Shown: one piece after another, positions 50,046-57,816 of the stretch
Numbering within the stretch: position 1 is the stretch's first letter
Layout: every line of letters begins with the position of its first letter
Made by a program: the position numbers and the translations under genes
Notes under the pieces: model-generated
The model's database searches: none
What the model was told of the DNA's origin: nothing
The model's input: the letters and a program-made list of their open reading frames with translations, nothing else
Assembly (NCBI RefSeq): GCF_003327285.1
Contig: NZ_KZ848474.1
Location: forward strand, 620,001-684,000
Direction: 5' to 3'
DNA from: Microbacterium sorbitolivorans
GTDB taxonomy: Bacteria; Actinomycetota; Actinomycetes; Actinomycetales; Microbacteriaceae
DNA: 64,000 nt

Positions 50046-51737
50046 TTACGACTCGTCGGCCTCGGGGGACGCGGTCACTTCGGCGCCGGGCGCTCGAGTT
50101 GTCGCCGTGTCACCCGAGAGCGTCTGCGAGATCGAGTCGGCCTCGCTCTGGAGCGTGTCGGCGTCGATCAGGTCGCTCGCCTGCTCGGAGAGCAGGTCGA
50201 CGAGCTCGTCGAGGTATGCCTGTGCGTCGCCGCTGTCGTAGATCGACTCGGTGAGGTCGGCGAGCGAGTCGTTGTACAGCTGCGTGAAGTCGTCGTTCTC
50301 GAGGAAGCGCGACGACAGCGTGTTGTTGCCGCCCATCATGCCGCCGCCCTGGCCCATATTGCCCTGGCCCATGCCGCCGGGGCCGCGGGTCGTCTGGCCG
50401 TCGCCATTCGTCTCGGTGTCGCCCTGCGGCATGTCGTCGGGCATTTCCATGCCCTCGGGGAAATCCATGCCCTCGGGCATCTCCGCACCGTCCGGTAGCT
50501 CCATGCCCTCGGGCATTTCGGGGGCGTTTCCGTCGCCCTGCTGGCCGAAGTCTCCGCCGCCGCCACCGGGGGCGAAGCCTCCGCCGCCGCCCATGCCGCC
50601 GTATGACAGGTTCTGATCCCACGCGACGACCGTCATGAGGCCGGTGTCGGGGTCGTAGTGGAGGTACGAGTTATTGCCGGGGCCGTCGATGTCGTCGGTG
50701 TTGGCGACGAGGTCCTGCACCGCGAGGTAGTCGGCGAACGAGTCGACGTCGAGGTAATCGGAGAGCTGCTCGGCGAACTCCTCGTCGGTCGAGTTGTTGA
50801 TGAAGTCGAGGAACTCGATGAGCGGCGCATACTCCTCATCTTCGGAGAGGCCGTCGGCGTCGTACTTGACGTCAAACGCGTCGGTGTACTCGGTGTAGTC
50901 GTCGCCGCGGTACGAGTAGTCGCCCGACGCATCGGCCTTGTAGGTGATGCCGGTGCCGCCGAACTCGTCTTCGTTCCACGCGTCGTCGTCGGGTAGATCG
51001 AGCACGAGGCGAAGCTGCTCGTCGCCACCGTTGACACTGAGCCGCACGTATGCGGCCTCCTCGGCGGCGACACCCGCCTCGTCGAGCACCTGAAGAGCGA
51101 CGGCCTCGTTGAGCGACGACTCGGTGTTGTTGCCGCGCACGACGAAGTCGGAGCGGCCGGAGTACTGCTGCCCGTCGACATACTTGTCGAGGCGGATCAG
51201 CCACGGGAGCGAGGCCGGGTCATCGGCGGTTCCGTCGCCGTCACCCTCGTCGAACGTCGGCTCGTCCGGGGCCGCGCTCTCGGCGGTGTCGTCTTCCGAC
51301 GTGGTGTCGTCTTCCGTCGCGGTGTCGTCTTCAGACGTCGCCTCGTCGTCGGTGGTCGATGTGGCCGGTGCGTCCTGGCCACCGGTCGTGCCCCCGATGC
51401 CGCGCAGACTCGAGTTGCCCTTGAGGCGCAGGCCCACGTTCTCGAAGGTCTCGCCGTCGATCGTGACGGTCGCGCTCATCCAGTCCTTATCCCCGCTCTC
51501 GGCGTAGGTCGCGAGCATCGCCCGGTAGTCGGCATCGTCGAACTCCACCGAGACGGTGTGCACTTCGTCCGCCGAGAAGAACGCCGATTCGGTGCCGGAG
51601 GCGGACGCCGACTCTCCGATGGTCGTGCAACCTGCGGCGACAAGGGCGACAGCCGCGAGGCTGGCGGTGACGGCGGTGACGCGGGGCGCGCGGGCCGGCG
51701 TCAGGAAGTGCTTGCGTGAGGATTCGGATGGGGTCAT
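50046..51737 (-). CDS. CotH-family kinase lipoprotein with acidic and Met/Gly-rich repeats
   Basis: A 563-residue protein. Signal peptide with lipobox Cys37 (LVAAGC). CotH fold: RLKGNSS near 104-110, WLIRLDKYVDGQQY, SSLNEAVALQVLDEAG, NNSYLHYD and WDQN (Asp374), the atypical-kinase residues known from spore-coat CotH. Two low-complexity insertions: a Glu/Asp/Thr tract with EDDT repeats (about 128-178) and a Gly/Met/Pro segment (381-470) with four MPEGM/FPEGM-like units. CotH proteins occur with DUF3500 and polyphosphate genes in actinobacteria. ATG at 51737 is preferred as the signal peptide start. Confidence 0.85.
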   Translation of the reverse strand: MTPSESSRKHFLTPARAPRVTAVTASLAAVALVAAGCTTIGESASASGTESAFFSADEVHTVSVEFDDADYRAMLATYAESGDKDWMSATVTIDGETFENVGLRLKGNSSLRGIGGTTGGQDAPATSTTDDEATSEDDTATEDDTTSEDDTAESAAPDEPTFDEGDGDGTADDPASLPWLIRLDKYVDGQQYSGRSDFVVRGNNTESSLNEAVALQVLDEAGVAAEEAAYVRLSVNGGDEQLRLVLDLPDDDAWNEDEFGGTGITYKADASGDYSYRGDDYTEYTDAFDVKYDADGLSEDEEYAPLIEFLDFINNSTDEEFAEQLSDYLDVDSFADYLAVQDLVANTDDIDGPGNNSYLHYDPDTGLMTVVAWDQNLSYGGMGGGGGFAPGGGGGDFGQQGDGNAPEMPEGMELPDGAEMPEGMDFPEGMEMPDDMPQGDTETNGDGQTTRGPGGMGQGNMGQGGGMMGGNNTLSSRFLENDDFTQLYNDSLADLTESIYDSGDAQAYLDELVDLLSEQASDLIDADTLQSEADSISQTLSGDTATTRAPGAEVTASPEADES

Positions 51738-51803
51738 GAGAACCAGCGAACCAGCCCGGCATAACCGGGGCATTCATGCAATTTATGAACTGGCCAAGAC
51801 TGC

Positions 51804-51965
51804 ATGGTCTGCGATCCATGGCGCACGCGCGGGCCTCATGACGAGGAGTTCGATGATGTTCCGCTGAGGAATCCTGCTCGACTGCGGAATGCGCCGGTGG
51901 CAGTCCGCAAAGTGAGTCCGGATGCTTTGGAGGCCACCTGCAGGTGGAGGATGATGGTGCTGTGA
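51804..51965 (+). CDS. Small open frame, possible gene remnant
   Basis: A 53-residue frame (MVCDPWRTRG...CRWRMMVL) whose stop overlaps a GTG of the next frame by GTGA. It has no recognised domain and may be the tail of a lost gene. Confidence 0.25.
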   Translation: MVCDPWRTRGPHDEEFDDVPLRNPARLRNAPVAVRKVSPDALEATCRWRMMVL

Positions 51966-52321
51966 TTGGGTACGAAGCGAGTGTCTTTCTCGGCGACGCC
52001 CGTGTCGGGGGGTGGTTTTGCACGAGGTCTGTCTCGTTCGGTCCGAACGATGACCTGTGGGGGCTCCTGCCCCCGGGAGAAGTGCTGCTCGCTCATGGCG
52101 ACGGGTACCCGTTTGAGACGGTCACTCGGGTGGGGCCGCTGCTCGCGATGATTCATGCACACCTGCAGGCAGAACTGTTCTCACGGGATGCCCTTCACAT
52201 CTCTCCGTGGGATCGCAGAGGTGGCGACGAACGTCAGGCACATTTCGAGCCCCTCCTTACCGCGTTGGGCGCGGCCAACGCGGGAGAGGTCGTTGTGATT
52301 CGGGAGTACGACCAGTCTTGA
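51962..52321 (+). CDS. Hypothetical protein
   Basis: A 119-residue protein (VIGYEASVFLGDARVGGW...VVVIREYDQS), no signal peptide or membrane segment, mixed alpha/beta by composition. A longer form from GTG 51944 adds six residues; GGAGG lies 11 nt before 51962. Not recognised. With the flanking acetyltransferase it forms a segment without GGATCC and with milder GC skew, which suggests recent acquisition. Confidence 0.5.
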   Translation: MIGYEASVFLGDARVGGWFCTRSVSFGPNDDLWGLLPPGEVLLAHGDGYPFETVTRVGPLLAMIHAHLQAELFSRDALHISPWDRRGGDERQAHFEPLLTALGAANAGEVVVIREYDQS

Positions 52322-52401
52322 CCGTGCCTGAGCCCCCGAGTTGGCTCAGCGTAACGCCGTCCTCATGTTCGCGTCGCCGCACCGCCCTAGGCTGGCACCC
52401 G

Positions 52402-52866
52402 ATGGATGTGACTTTGCGACCGAGTGTCCCCGGCGATATCGACTGGCTCGTGGAGCTGCGCGCCGTCGTCCTGCGACACGATCTTGAACGACTCGGTCGA
52501 TACGACGACGTGCGGGTTCGGGAGCGGATGCGCGCCAGCTTTGTTCCCGCATGGACCCGGATCGTCATGGCGGATGGAGCAGAGGTGGGGTCGATCACGA
52601 CCCGACCGGACGGCGAAGCCCGCTGGATCGAGCACTTCTATCTTGCGCCGGAGGCGCAGAGCAGGGGGATCGGCACCATTGTTCTTCGGACGGTGCTCGA
52701 CGAGCCTCATCACGGCGCCACCCGGCTCAACGTCTTGCAGGGGAGCGCCGCTCGTCGTCTCTACGAGAGACTCGGGTTCGTCGTCGAGAGCGAGGACGAG
52801 ATCGACGTCTTCATGAGGCTGCGAGAACTTCCCGGCCCCTTCGAACGCGCGGCGGGACGACGGTAG
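52402..52866 (+). CDS. GNAT family N-acetyltransferase
   Basis: A 154-residue acetyltransferase. The acetyl-CoA loop reads FYLAPEAQSRGIGTIVL (Q/R-x-x-G-x-G/A); the C-terminal GSAARRLYERLGFV is the usual last strand-helix. ATG at 52402 starts the conserved core VTLRPSVPGDIDWL. Substrate unknown. Confidence 0.82.
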   Translation: MDVTLRPSVPGDIDWLVELRAVVLRHDLERLGRYDDVRVRERMRASFVPAWTRIVMADGAEVGSITTRPDGEARWIEHFYLAPEAQSRGIGTIVLRTVLDEPHHGATRLNVLQGSAARRLYERLGFVVESEDEIDVFMRLRELPGPFERAAGRR

Positions 52867-52872
52867 CGGGCC

Positions 52873-53607
52873 TTACGACAGCGCCGCTCTCAGAACCTCG
52901 GCGAACGCCTCGGGCTGGTCGTTCATCACGAAGTGCTGCGCGCCGGCGATGCGTACGTCACGCACCCCGCTCGCCGTGATCTCGCCGAGCGCCGCGTAGT
53001 CGCGCAGCTCGCCGCGCACGAGCGTCGTCGGCACGGGCATGCTCGCGAGCTGCTCATGCAGTCGTGAGGCGTGCTCGTCGCCGAGCGCGCGGGCGCAGCG
53101 CACGAGCGCGATCGGATCCGTGAGCTTCACGTCGGCGCGGCGCCAGGGATCCTCGCGGGCCAGGAGCTCGCGCCACCCGCCCGAGGCGAGCGTGTCTTCT
53201 GGTGTCGATGCGATGTCGCCGGGCGTTGCCGGGTAGATGTCGATTGCCGGTTCGACGAGCACCGAGCGCCGCACGAGCTCCGGGTGCCGGTGCGCGAGCG
53301 CGACCGCGACGGATCCGCCGAGGCTGTGCCCGACGATGTCAGCGGGCTCGCCGAGATCGCGGATCCCTCCCGCGACCGCGTCGGCGAGCTCGGGGAGCGT
53401 GTATCCGAAGTATTCGGGCGCATCGGATCGCCCGTGTCCGGGCAGATCGATGATGCGCGCGGGGCGGCCGAGGCGCTGTGCGGATGCGGCCCAGCTTGCC
53501 GCGCCGTGGCACCCGAGACCGTGCACGAACACCGCGGGCGTGCCGTCACCGGGGAGATCGATCCAGCGCAGGCGCGCGTCGCCGCTGAACGGATATCCGT
53601 CGCTCAT
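52873..53607 (-). CDS. Alpha/beta hydrolase
   Basis: A 244-residue hydrolase with oxyanion HGLGCHG, nucleophile Ser95 in GHSLGG, a later acidic residue, and catalytic His in GAQHFVMND. No signal peptide. It is divergent from the pectin transporter operon and its promoter region contains one of the two operator palindromes (53638-53653), so it is probably part of the pectin regulon, perhaps as an ester hydrolase of imported pectin fragments (inference). Confidence 0.83.
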   Translation of the reverse strand: MSDGYPFSGDARLRWIDLPGDGTPAVFVHGLGCHGAASWAASAQRLGRPARIIDLPGHGRSDAPEYFGYTLPELADAVAGGIRDLGEPADIVGHSLGGSVAVALAHRHPELVRRSVLVEPAIDIYPATPGDIASTPEDTLASGGWRELLAREDPWRRADVKLTDPIALVRCARALGDEHASRLHEQLASMPVPTTLVRGELRDYAALGEITASGVRDVRIAGAQHFVMNDQPEAFAEVLRAALS

Positions 53608-53637
53608 GGGTGCCTCTCGGTCGTGATTCTCGATTTA

Positions 53638-53653
53638 GAGTAACCGGTTACTC
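53638..53653. promoter_or_regulatory. LacI-type operator 1 of the pectin locus
   Basis: GAGTAACCGGTTACTC is a perfect 16-bp palindrome with the CG centre typical of LacI-family sites, 30 bp before the hydrolase start. Confidence 0.75.
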
Positions 53654-53716
53654 GAATTTCGCGAAAGCCCTTCCGCTCGGAGTGAAAGTGCGGTTACGAT
53701 GAGCGCACGGTTCATG

Positions 53717-53730
53717 AGTAACCGGTTACT
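53717..53730. promoter_or_regulatory. LacI-type operator 2 of the pectin locus
   Basis: AGTAACCGGTTACT, identical core to operator 1, centre 78 bp away, 37 bp before the binding-protein start. Two sites at near-integral helical spacing suggest looping. Confidence 0.75.
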
Positions 53731-53767
53731 TATGGTTGGCATCCCCGCCAGAAGACAGGACAGGTCA

Positions 53768-55084
53768 ATGAAGACTCCCACCAAGATCCGCATCGCAGCG
53801 GTCTCGTCAGTCGCCGTCGCGGCGCTGGCGATGACGGGCTGCGCCGTTAACCCCGCAGGAGGAAGCGGAGGCGACGCCGATGGCGACGTCACGCTCACCG
53901 TCATGGCGTGGGCCAATTCCGAGGAGGCCGCGAACTACGAGGCCGCATTCGACGTCTTCGAGGAGAAGAACCCGGGCGTCATCGTGAACCTCGAGTACTC
54001 AGACGTCGGCAGCTACTTCGACAAGCTCAACACCAAGTACGCCGCCGGTAGCCCGCCCGACGTCATGTTCCTCGTCGGCCGCAATCTCGGCGAATACACC
54101 GCCCGCGATGCGCTGCTGAACCTCGACGATTACGCCGATGAGATCGACTTCGACTCGATGGACCAGAGCCTGCTCGAAGCGAACCGCGTGAACGGCAACA
54201 CCTACGCCGTGCCGACGGGCGCAGGGGCGGTCGGCATCGCCGTGAACACCGCGATCCTCGACGAGTACGACATCCCGCTGCCCGACGACAAGACGTGGAC
54301 GTGGGACGACTTCGCCGACTGGTCGCGCTCGATCACCGAGGCATCCGGGGGAGAGGTGTACGGATCCCTGTTGAACATGGGATGGCCGCCGATCGTCACG
54401 ACGTTCGCGCGCCAGCAGGGCGAGGATCTGTACACGCAGGACGGCGAACTCGCCGTCTCGGAGGCGACGATGCTGGCGTGGTTCGAGAAGGTCGTCGACT
54501 ACAACGAGACCGGCGTGTTCGCACCGGCCGAGCTCGCCGACGACACGGGTGCGTTCTCGCCCGCGCAGTCGCCCCTCGGATCGGGCAAGATCGCGGCGAC
54601 GCTCGTGCCCGCGAACCAGCTCTCGTCGTATTCCGAGGTGCTCGACGGCAAGGCCGTGCTCGTGCGCCTGCCGGGCGAGACCGAGGGCGTGCGCCCCGGT
54701 CTGTCGGTGACGCCGGTTCTCGTGTGGGCGGCCGCCGCAGGTTCGAAGAACCCGGAGGAGGCAGCATCGCTCATCGACTTCCTGACGAACGACATCGACT
54801 CGTACACGGGGCGCGACGCGTTTCTCGGCGTGCCGATCAATACCGAGGTCGCGAAGCAGCTCGGCGAGACCCTGGGCGACGCCGATCAGCAGTTCGTCGA
54901 GTACGTCGCCGACTTGAGCGCCGAAGAGCACGACCCGCTCTACCTCGAGCCGGCCGGTGCGAGCGTCGTATCCGACCTCCTCGCAACCATCACGACCGAG
55001 GTCACCTTCGGTCGCACCTCGCCCGAGGACGCCGCGAAGGCCTTCATGACGCAGGCCGCCGACGCCCTCGCGCAGGCGGGCTGA
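53768..55084 (+). CDS. Sugar ABC transporter substrate-binding lipoprotein (pectin locus)
   Basis: A 438-residue CUT1 binding protein; signal peptide with lipobox Cys25 (LAMTGCAVN), then DVTLTVMAWANSEEAANYEAAF. ATG at 53768 begins the signal peptide; upstream in-frame codons lie inside the operator. Heads the operon binding protein-permeases-esterase. Ligand inferred to be oligogalacturonide or rhamnogalacturonan fragments from the esterases in the same regulon. Confidence 0.87.
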   Translation: MKTPTKIRIAAVSSVAVAALAMTGCAVNPAGGSGGDADGDVTLTVMAWANSEEAANYEAAFDVFEEKNPGVIVNLEYSDVGSYFDKLNTKYAAGSPPDVMFLVGRNLGEYTARDALLNLDDYADEIDFDSMDQSLLEANRVNGNTYAVPTGAGAVGIAVNTAILDEYDIPLPDDKTWTWDDFADWSRSITEASGGEVYGSLLNMGWPPIVTTFARQQGEDLYTQDGELAVSEATMLAWFEKVVDYNETGVFAPAELADDTGAFSPAQSPLGSGKIAATLVPANQLSSYSEVLDGKAVLVRLPGETEGVRPGLSVTPVLVWAAAAGSKNPEEAASLIDFLTNDIDSYTGRDAFLGVPINTEVAKQLGETLGDADQQFVEYVADLSAEEHDPLYLEPAGASVVSDLLATITTEVTFGRTSPEDAAKAFMTQAADALAQAG

Positions 55085-55091
55085 CCTCTCC

Positions 55092-55115
55092 GTGCGGGCG
55101 CTCCGGCGCCCGCAC
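55092..55115 (+). terminator. Intercistronic hairpin after the pectin binding-protein gene
   Basis: 10-bp stem (55092-55101 with 55106-55115), TCCG loop, no T-run, between binding-protein and permease genes. Third instance in this window of a hairpin right after a sugar binding-protein gene. Confidence 0.6.
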
Positions 55116-55136
55116 CCTTCCAGAAAGGAGATGGCG

Positions 55137-56093
55137 ATGAGCGCAGTCGCTCCTGCCATCGAACGGACCGCCGAGGAGACGGCACCCGTTCCGCCCGTGA
55201 CGGGCACCCGCAAGCGCCGGCGCCTCGACGACGACGGTATCGCCGGATACCTCTTCCTCGTGCCGTGGTTCATCGGCATGCTCTTCACCGTGATTCCGTT
55301 CGGTGTCTCGCTCTATCTCGCGTTCACCGACTACAACCTGCTGCAGGTACCGAATTTCACCGGGTTCGAGAACTTTATCCGGCTGTTCGAGGATCCGAAG
55401 ATCGTCAAGTCGGCCCAGGTCACGCTGCTCTACACGCTGTTCGCGGTGCCGCTCGGCCTGATCGCGGCGCTCGGCGTCGCGATGCTGCTGAACCGCGGCG
55501 TGCGCGGCCTGCCGATCTACCGCTCGGTGTTCTACCTGCCGTCGCTCATCGGCGGATCCGTCGCCGTCGTCATGCTGTGGCGCGCGATCTTCGGATACGA
55601 GGGCATCGTCAACAAGGCCCTCGCGGTCTTCGGTATCAAGGGCCCGGGCTGGGTGACCGACCCCGACTGGTCGATGGTCACCCTCATCACGCTCAGCATC
55701 TGGGGCTTCGGTGGATCCATGGTGATCTTCCTCGCCGGACTCCGGCAGATCCCCCGCAGCTACTACGAGGCGGCGTCGATCGACGGCGCGGGCGCGTGGC
55801 GCCAGTTCCGCTCGATCACGGCGCCGCTGCTGAGCCCCGTCGTGTTCTTCAACCTCGTGCTCGGCCTCATCGGTTCGCTACAGGTCTTCACTCAGGGCTA
55901 CGTCTTCAGCGGTGGCTCGGGCGGACCGGCCGACTCGACGCTGTTCTACAACCTCTACCTCTACCAGCAGGGGTTCCAGCGCTTCGATATGGGCTACGCC
56001 TCGGCGATGGCCTGGATCATGTTCGTCGTCATCGCGGCGTTCACCGCGCTGAACTTCCTCGTCTCCAAGTATTGGGTCTTTTACGATGACTGA
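55137..56093 (+). CDS. Sugar ABC transporter permease, MalF-like (pectin locus)
   Basis: A 318-residue CUT1 permease with about six membrane segments. EAA loop: YEAASIDGAGAWRQFRSITAP. ATG 55137 is chosen because AAAGGAG ends 6 nt upstream; ATG 55131 is directly adjacent to it. The last 8 bases overlap the next permease gene. Confidence 0.88.
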   Translation: MSAVAPAIERTAEETAPVPPVTGTRKRRRLDDDGIAGYLFLVPWFIGMLFTVIPFGVSLYLAFTDYNLLQVPNFTGFENFIRLFEDPKIVKSAQVTLLYTLFAVPLGLIAALGVAMLLNRGVRGLPIYRSVFYLPSLIGGSVAVVMLWRAIFGYEGIVNKALAVFGIKGPGWVTDPDWSMVTLITLSIWGFGGSMVIFLAGLRQIPRSYYEAASIDGAGAWRQFRSITAPLLSPVVFFNLVLGLIGSLQVFTQGYVFSGGSGGPADSTLFYNLYLYQQGFQRFDMGYASAMAWIMFVVIAAFTALNFLVSKYWVFYDD

Positions 56094-56997
56094 CACCTCG
56101 CTCATTCGCACCGGCCTGCGCGGAGCCGCGCAGAAGCTGCGCCTCGGCGGATACGAGGAGGAGCTCTCCGGAACCCCGCGCAGCCGCTTCACCCGCCACG
56201 TGATCCTCGTCGGTCTCGGTCTCGTCATGCTCTACCCGCTGCTGTGGATGATCTCGGCGTCGTTCAAGCCGAGCACCGATGTCTTCTCGGACACCGGCCT
56301 CATCCCCGCGATCTGGCAGGTCGACAACTACTCGACGGGGTGGACCGCGCTCTCGCAGCCGTTCCACGTGTACCTGTGGAACTCGCTCGTCATCGCGTTC
56401 TTCAACGTCGTGGGAAACCTGCTGTCGTGCTCGATGGCGGCTTACGCCTTCGCCCGGCTACGGTTCCGCGGTCGCAAAGTCTTCTTCACGGCGATGCTCG
56501 GGACGATGCTCCTGCCGGGCCAGGTGGTACTGATCCCGCAGTACGTGATCTTCGCGCAGCTCGGTTGGATCAACACCTACCTGCCGCTGACCGTGCCGGC
56601 GTTCTTTGCGACCAACGCGTTCTTCGTGTTCCTGCTCGTGCAGTTCATGCGCAACCTGCCGATGGAGTTGCAGGATGCGGCGAAGATCGACGGGGCTGGC
56701 GCCTTCCGCACCTACTGGAGCGTGATCATGCCGCTGACTGTGCCTGCGATGGCGACGGTCGCCATCTTCACCGCGATCTCGAGCTGGGGCGACTTCTTCG
56801 GCCCGCTGCTGTACCTGACGGACCCGAAGCTCTTCACGGTGCCGCTCGCCCTCAAGGAATTCGTGTCCTCGTCCGGATCCAGCTCGTGGGGCCCGATGTT
56901 CGCGATGTCGGTCGTCTCGCTGCTGCCGGTCGTGGCTTTCTTCTTCATCGGGCAGAAGTACCTCGTGAACGGCATCGCGACGACGGGCATGAAGTGA
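56086..56997 (+). CDS. Sugar ABC transporter permease, MalG-like (pectin locus)
   Basis: A 303-residue CUT1 permease with about six membrane segments; EAA loop LQDAAKIDGAGAFRTYWSVIMP. Overlaps both neighbours (8 bp upstream, GTGA downstream), so the operon is translationally coupled. Again no ATPase gene accompanies the pair. Confidence 0.88.
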   Translation: MTDTSLIRTGLRGAAQKLRLGGYEEELSGTPRSRFTRHVILVGLGLVMLYPLLWMISASFKPSTDVFSDTGLIPAIWQVDNYSTGWTALSQPFHVYLWNSLVIAFFNVVGNLLSCSMAAYAFARLRFRGRKVFFTAMLGTMLLPGQVVLIPQYVIFAQLGWINTYLPLTVPAFFATNAFFVFLLVQFMRNLPMELQDAAKIDGAGAFRTYWSVIMPLTVPAMATVAIFTAISSWGDFFGPLLYLTDPKLFTVPLALKEFVSSSGSSSWGPMFAMSVVSLLPVVAFFFIGQKYLVNGIATTGMK

Positions 56998-57776
56998 CGA
57001 CCCACATCGTCGTTCTGCTCGGGCAGTCGAACGCCAACGGATCCAACACCGATTACGAACCCGACGGTCGCGACGCCCGCGACCCGCGGATCCTCGTCTT
57101 TCCCGGATCCGGGCCCGATGCGGGGCGGATCGTGCCCGCACGCGAGCCCCTCGCCCCGATCGGCGCGCACCCGCCTGGGGGGATGGGGCCCGCGGGCCCG
57201 TTCGCCTCCCGCCTCGTCGAGATGTTGCCACCGGACGACCGCATCGTGATCGTGCCCATCACCATGGGCGGCACGGGCATGCGCTCGCACGGCAGTTATG
57301 CGGGCGTGTGGCTTCCGGGATTCACGAAGGAGGGGGCGCCGAACCTCTTTGAGATTGCTCTTGCGCAGATCTCGGAGGTGCTCGAAGCGGCGGACGATCC
57401 GCGCGTCGCCGTGATCAACGAGCCCCGCATCGCCGCGGTGCTGTGGCACCAGGGCGAGAGCGACGGGGGTCGGAGCGAGGGAGAGTATGCCGCCGATCTC
57501 GACCTCGTCGTGACCGAGCTGCGCCGGCGGATCCCGGACGCGGCGGGGGCGCCCTTCATCGTCGGGCAGCTCCCGCGCGACAGGCTGCGCGCGTTCCCGG
57601 ATCACCAGGGTGTCTGCGACGCCCTGCGCCGGCTCCCCGAGCGGATCCCGAACACGGGCTTCGCGGACGCGCCCCCGCTTGGACACGTCAACGACGGATC
57701 CACGCACCTGACCGCGGAGGGGCAGCGGCTCCTCGGAATCAACTATTTCGAGGCGTATCGGGAGCTCGTCGGGTGA
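56994..57776 (+). CDS. SGNH/sialate O-acetylesterase-like carbohydrate esterase
   Basis: A 260-residue esterase of the SASA (sialic acid-specific acetylesterase-like) group. Nucleophile Ser12 in GQSNANG, the typical WHQGESD motif near residue 149 and a late His in GSTHLT. No signal peptide, so cytosolic. In a pectin operon it would remove acetyl groups from imported galacturonan or rhamnogalacturonan fragments. GTG start overlaps the permease stop. Confidence 0.83.
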   Translation: MTTHIVVLLGQSNANGSNTDYEPDGRDARDPRILVFPGSGPDAGRIVPAREPLAPIGAHPPGGMGPAGPFASRLVEMLPPDDRIVIVPITMGGTGMRSHGSYAGVWLPGFTKEGAPNLFEIALAQISEVLEAADDPRVAVINEPRIAAVLWHQGESDGGRSEGEYAADLDLVVTELRRRIPDAAGAPFIVGQLPRDRLRAFPDHQGVCDALRRLPERIPNTGFADAPPLGHVNDGSTHLTAEGQRLLGINYFEAYRELVG

Positions 57777-57781
57777 AGGGT

Positions 57782-57808
57782 GGGGCGGACGCATGGAGCG
57801 TCCGCCCC
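57782..57808. terminator. Terminator between convergent esterase genes
   Basis: 11-bp stem (57782-57792 with 57798-57808) followed by CCGTCTTTTA on the plus strand. Good plus-strand intrinsic terminator; also sits at the 3' end of the convergent CE8-CE12 gene. Confidence 0.8.
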
Positions 57809-57816
57809 TCCGTCTT

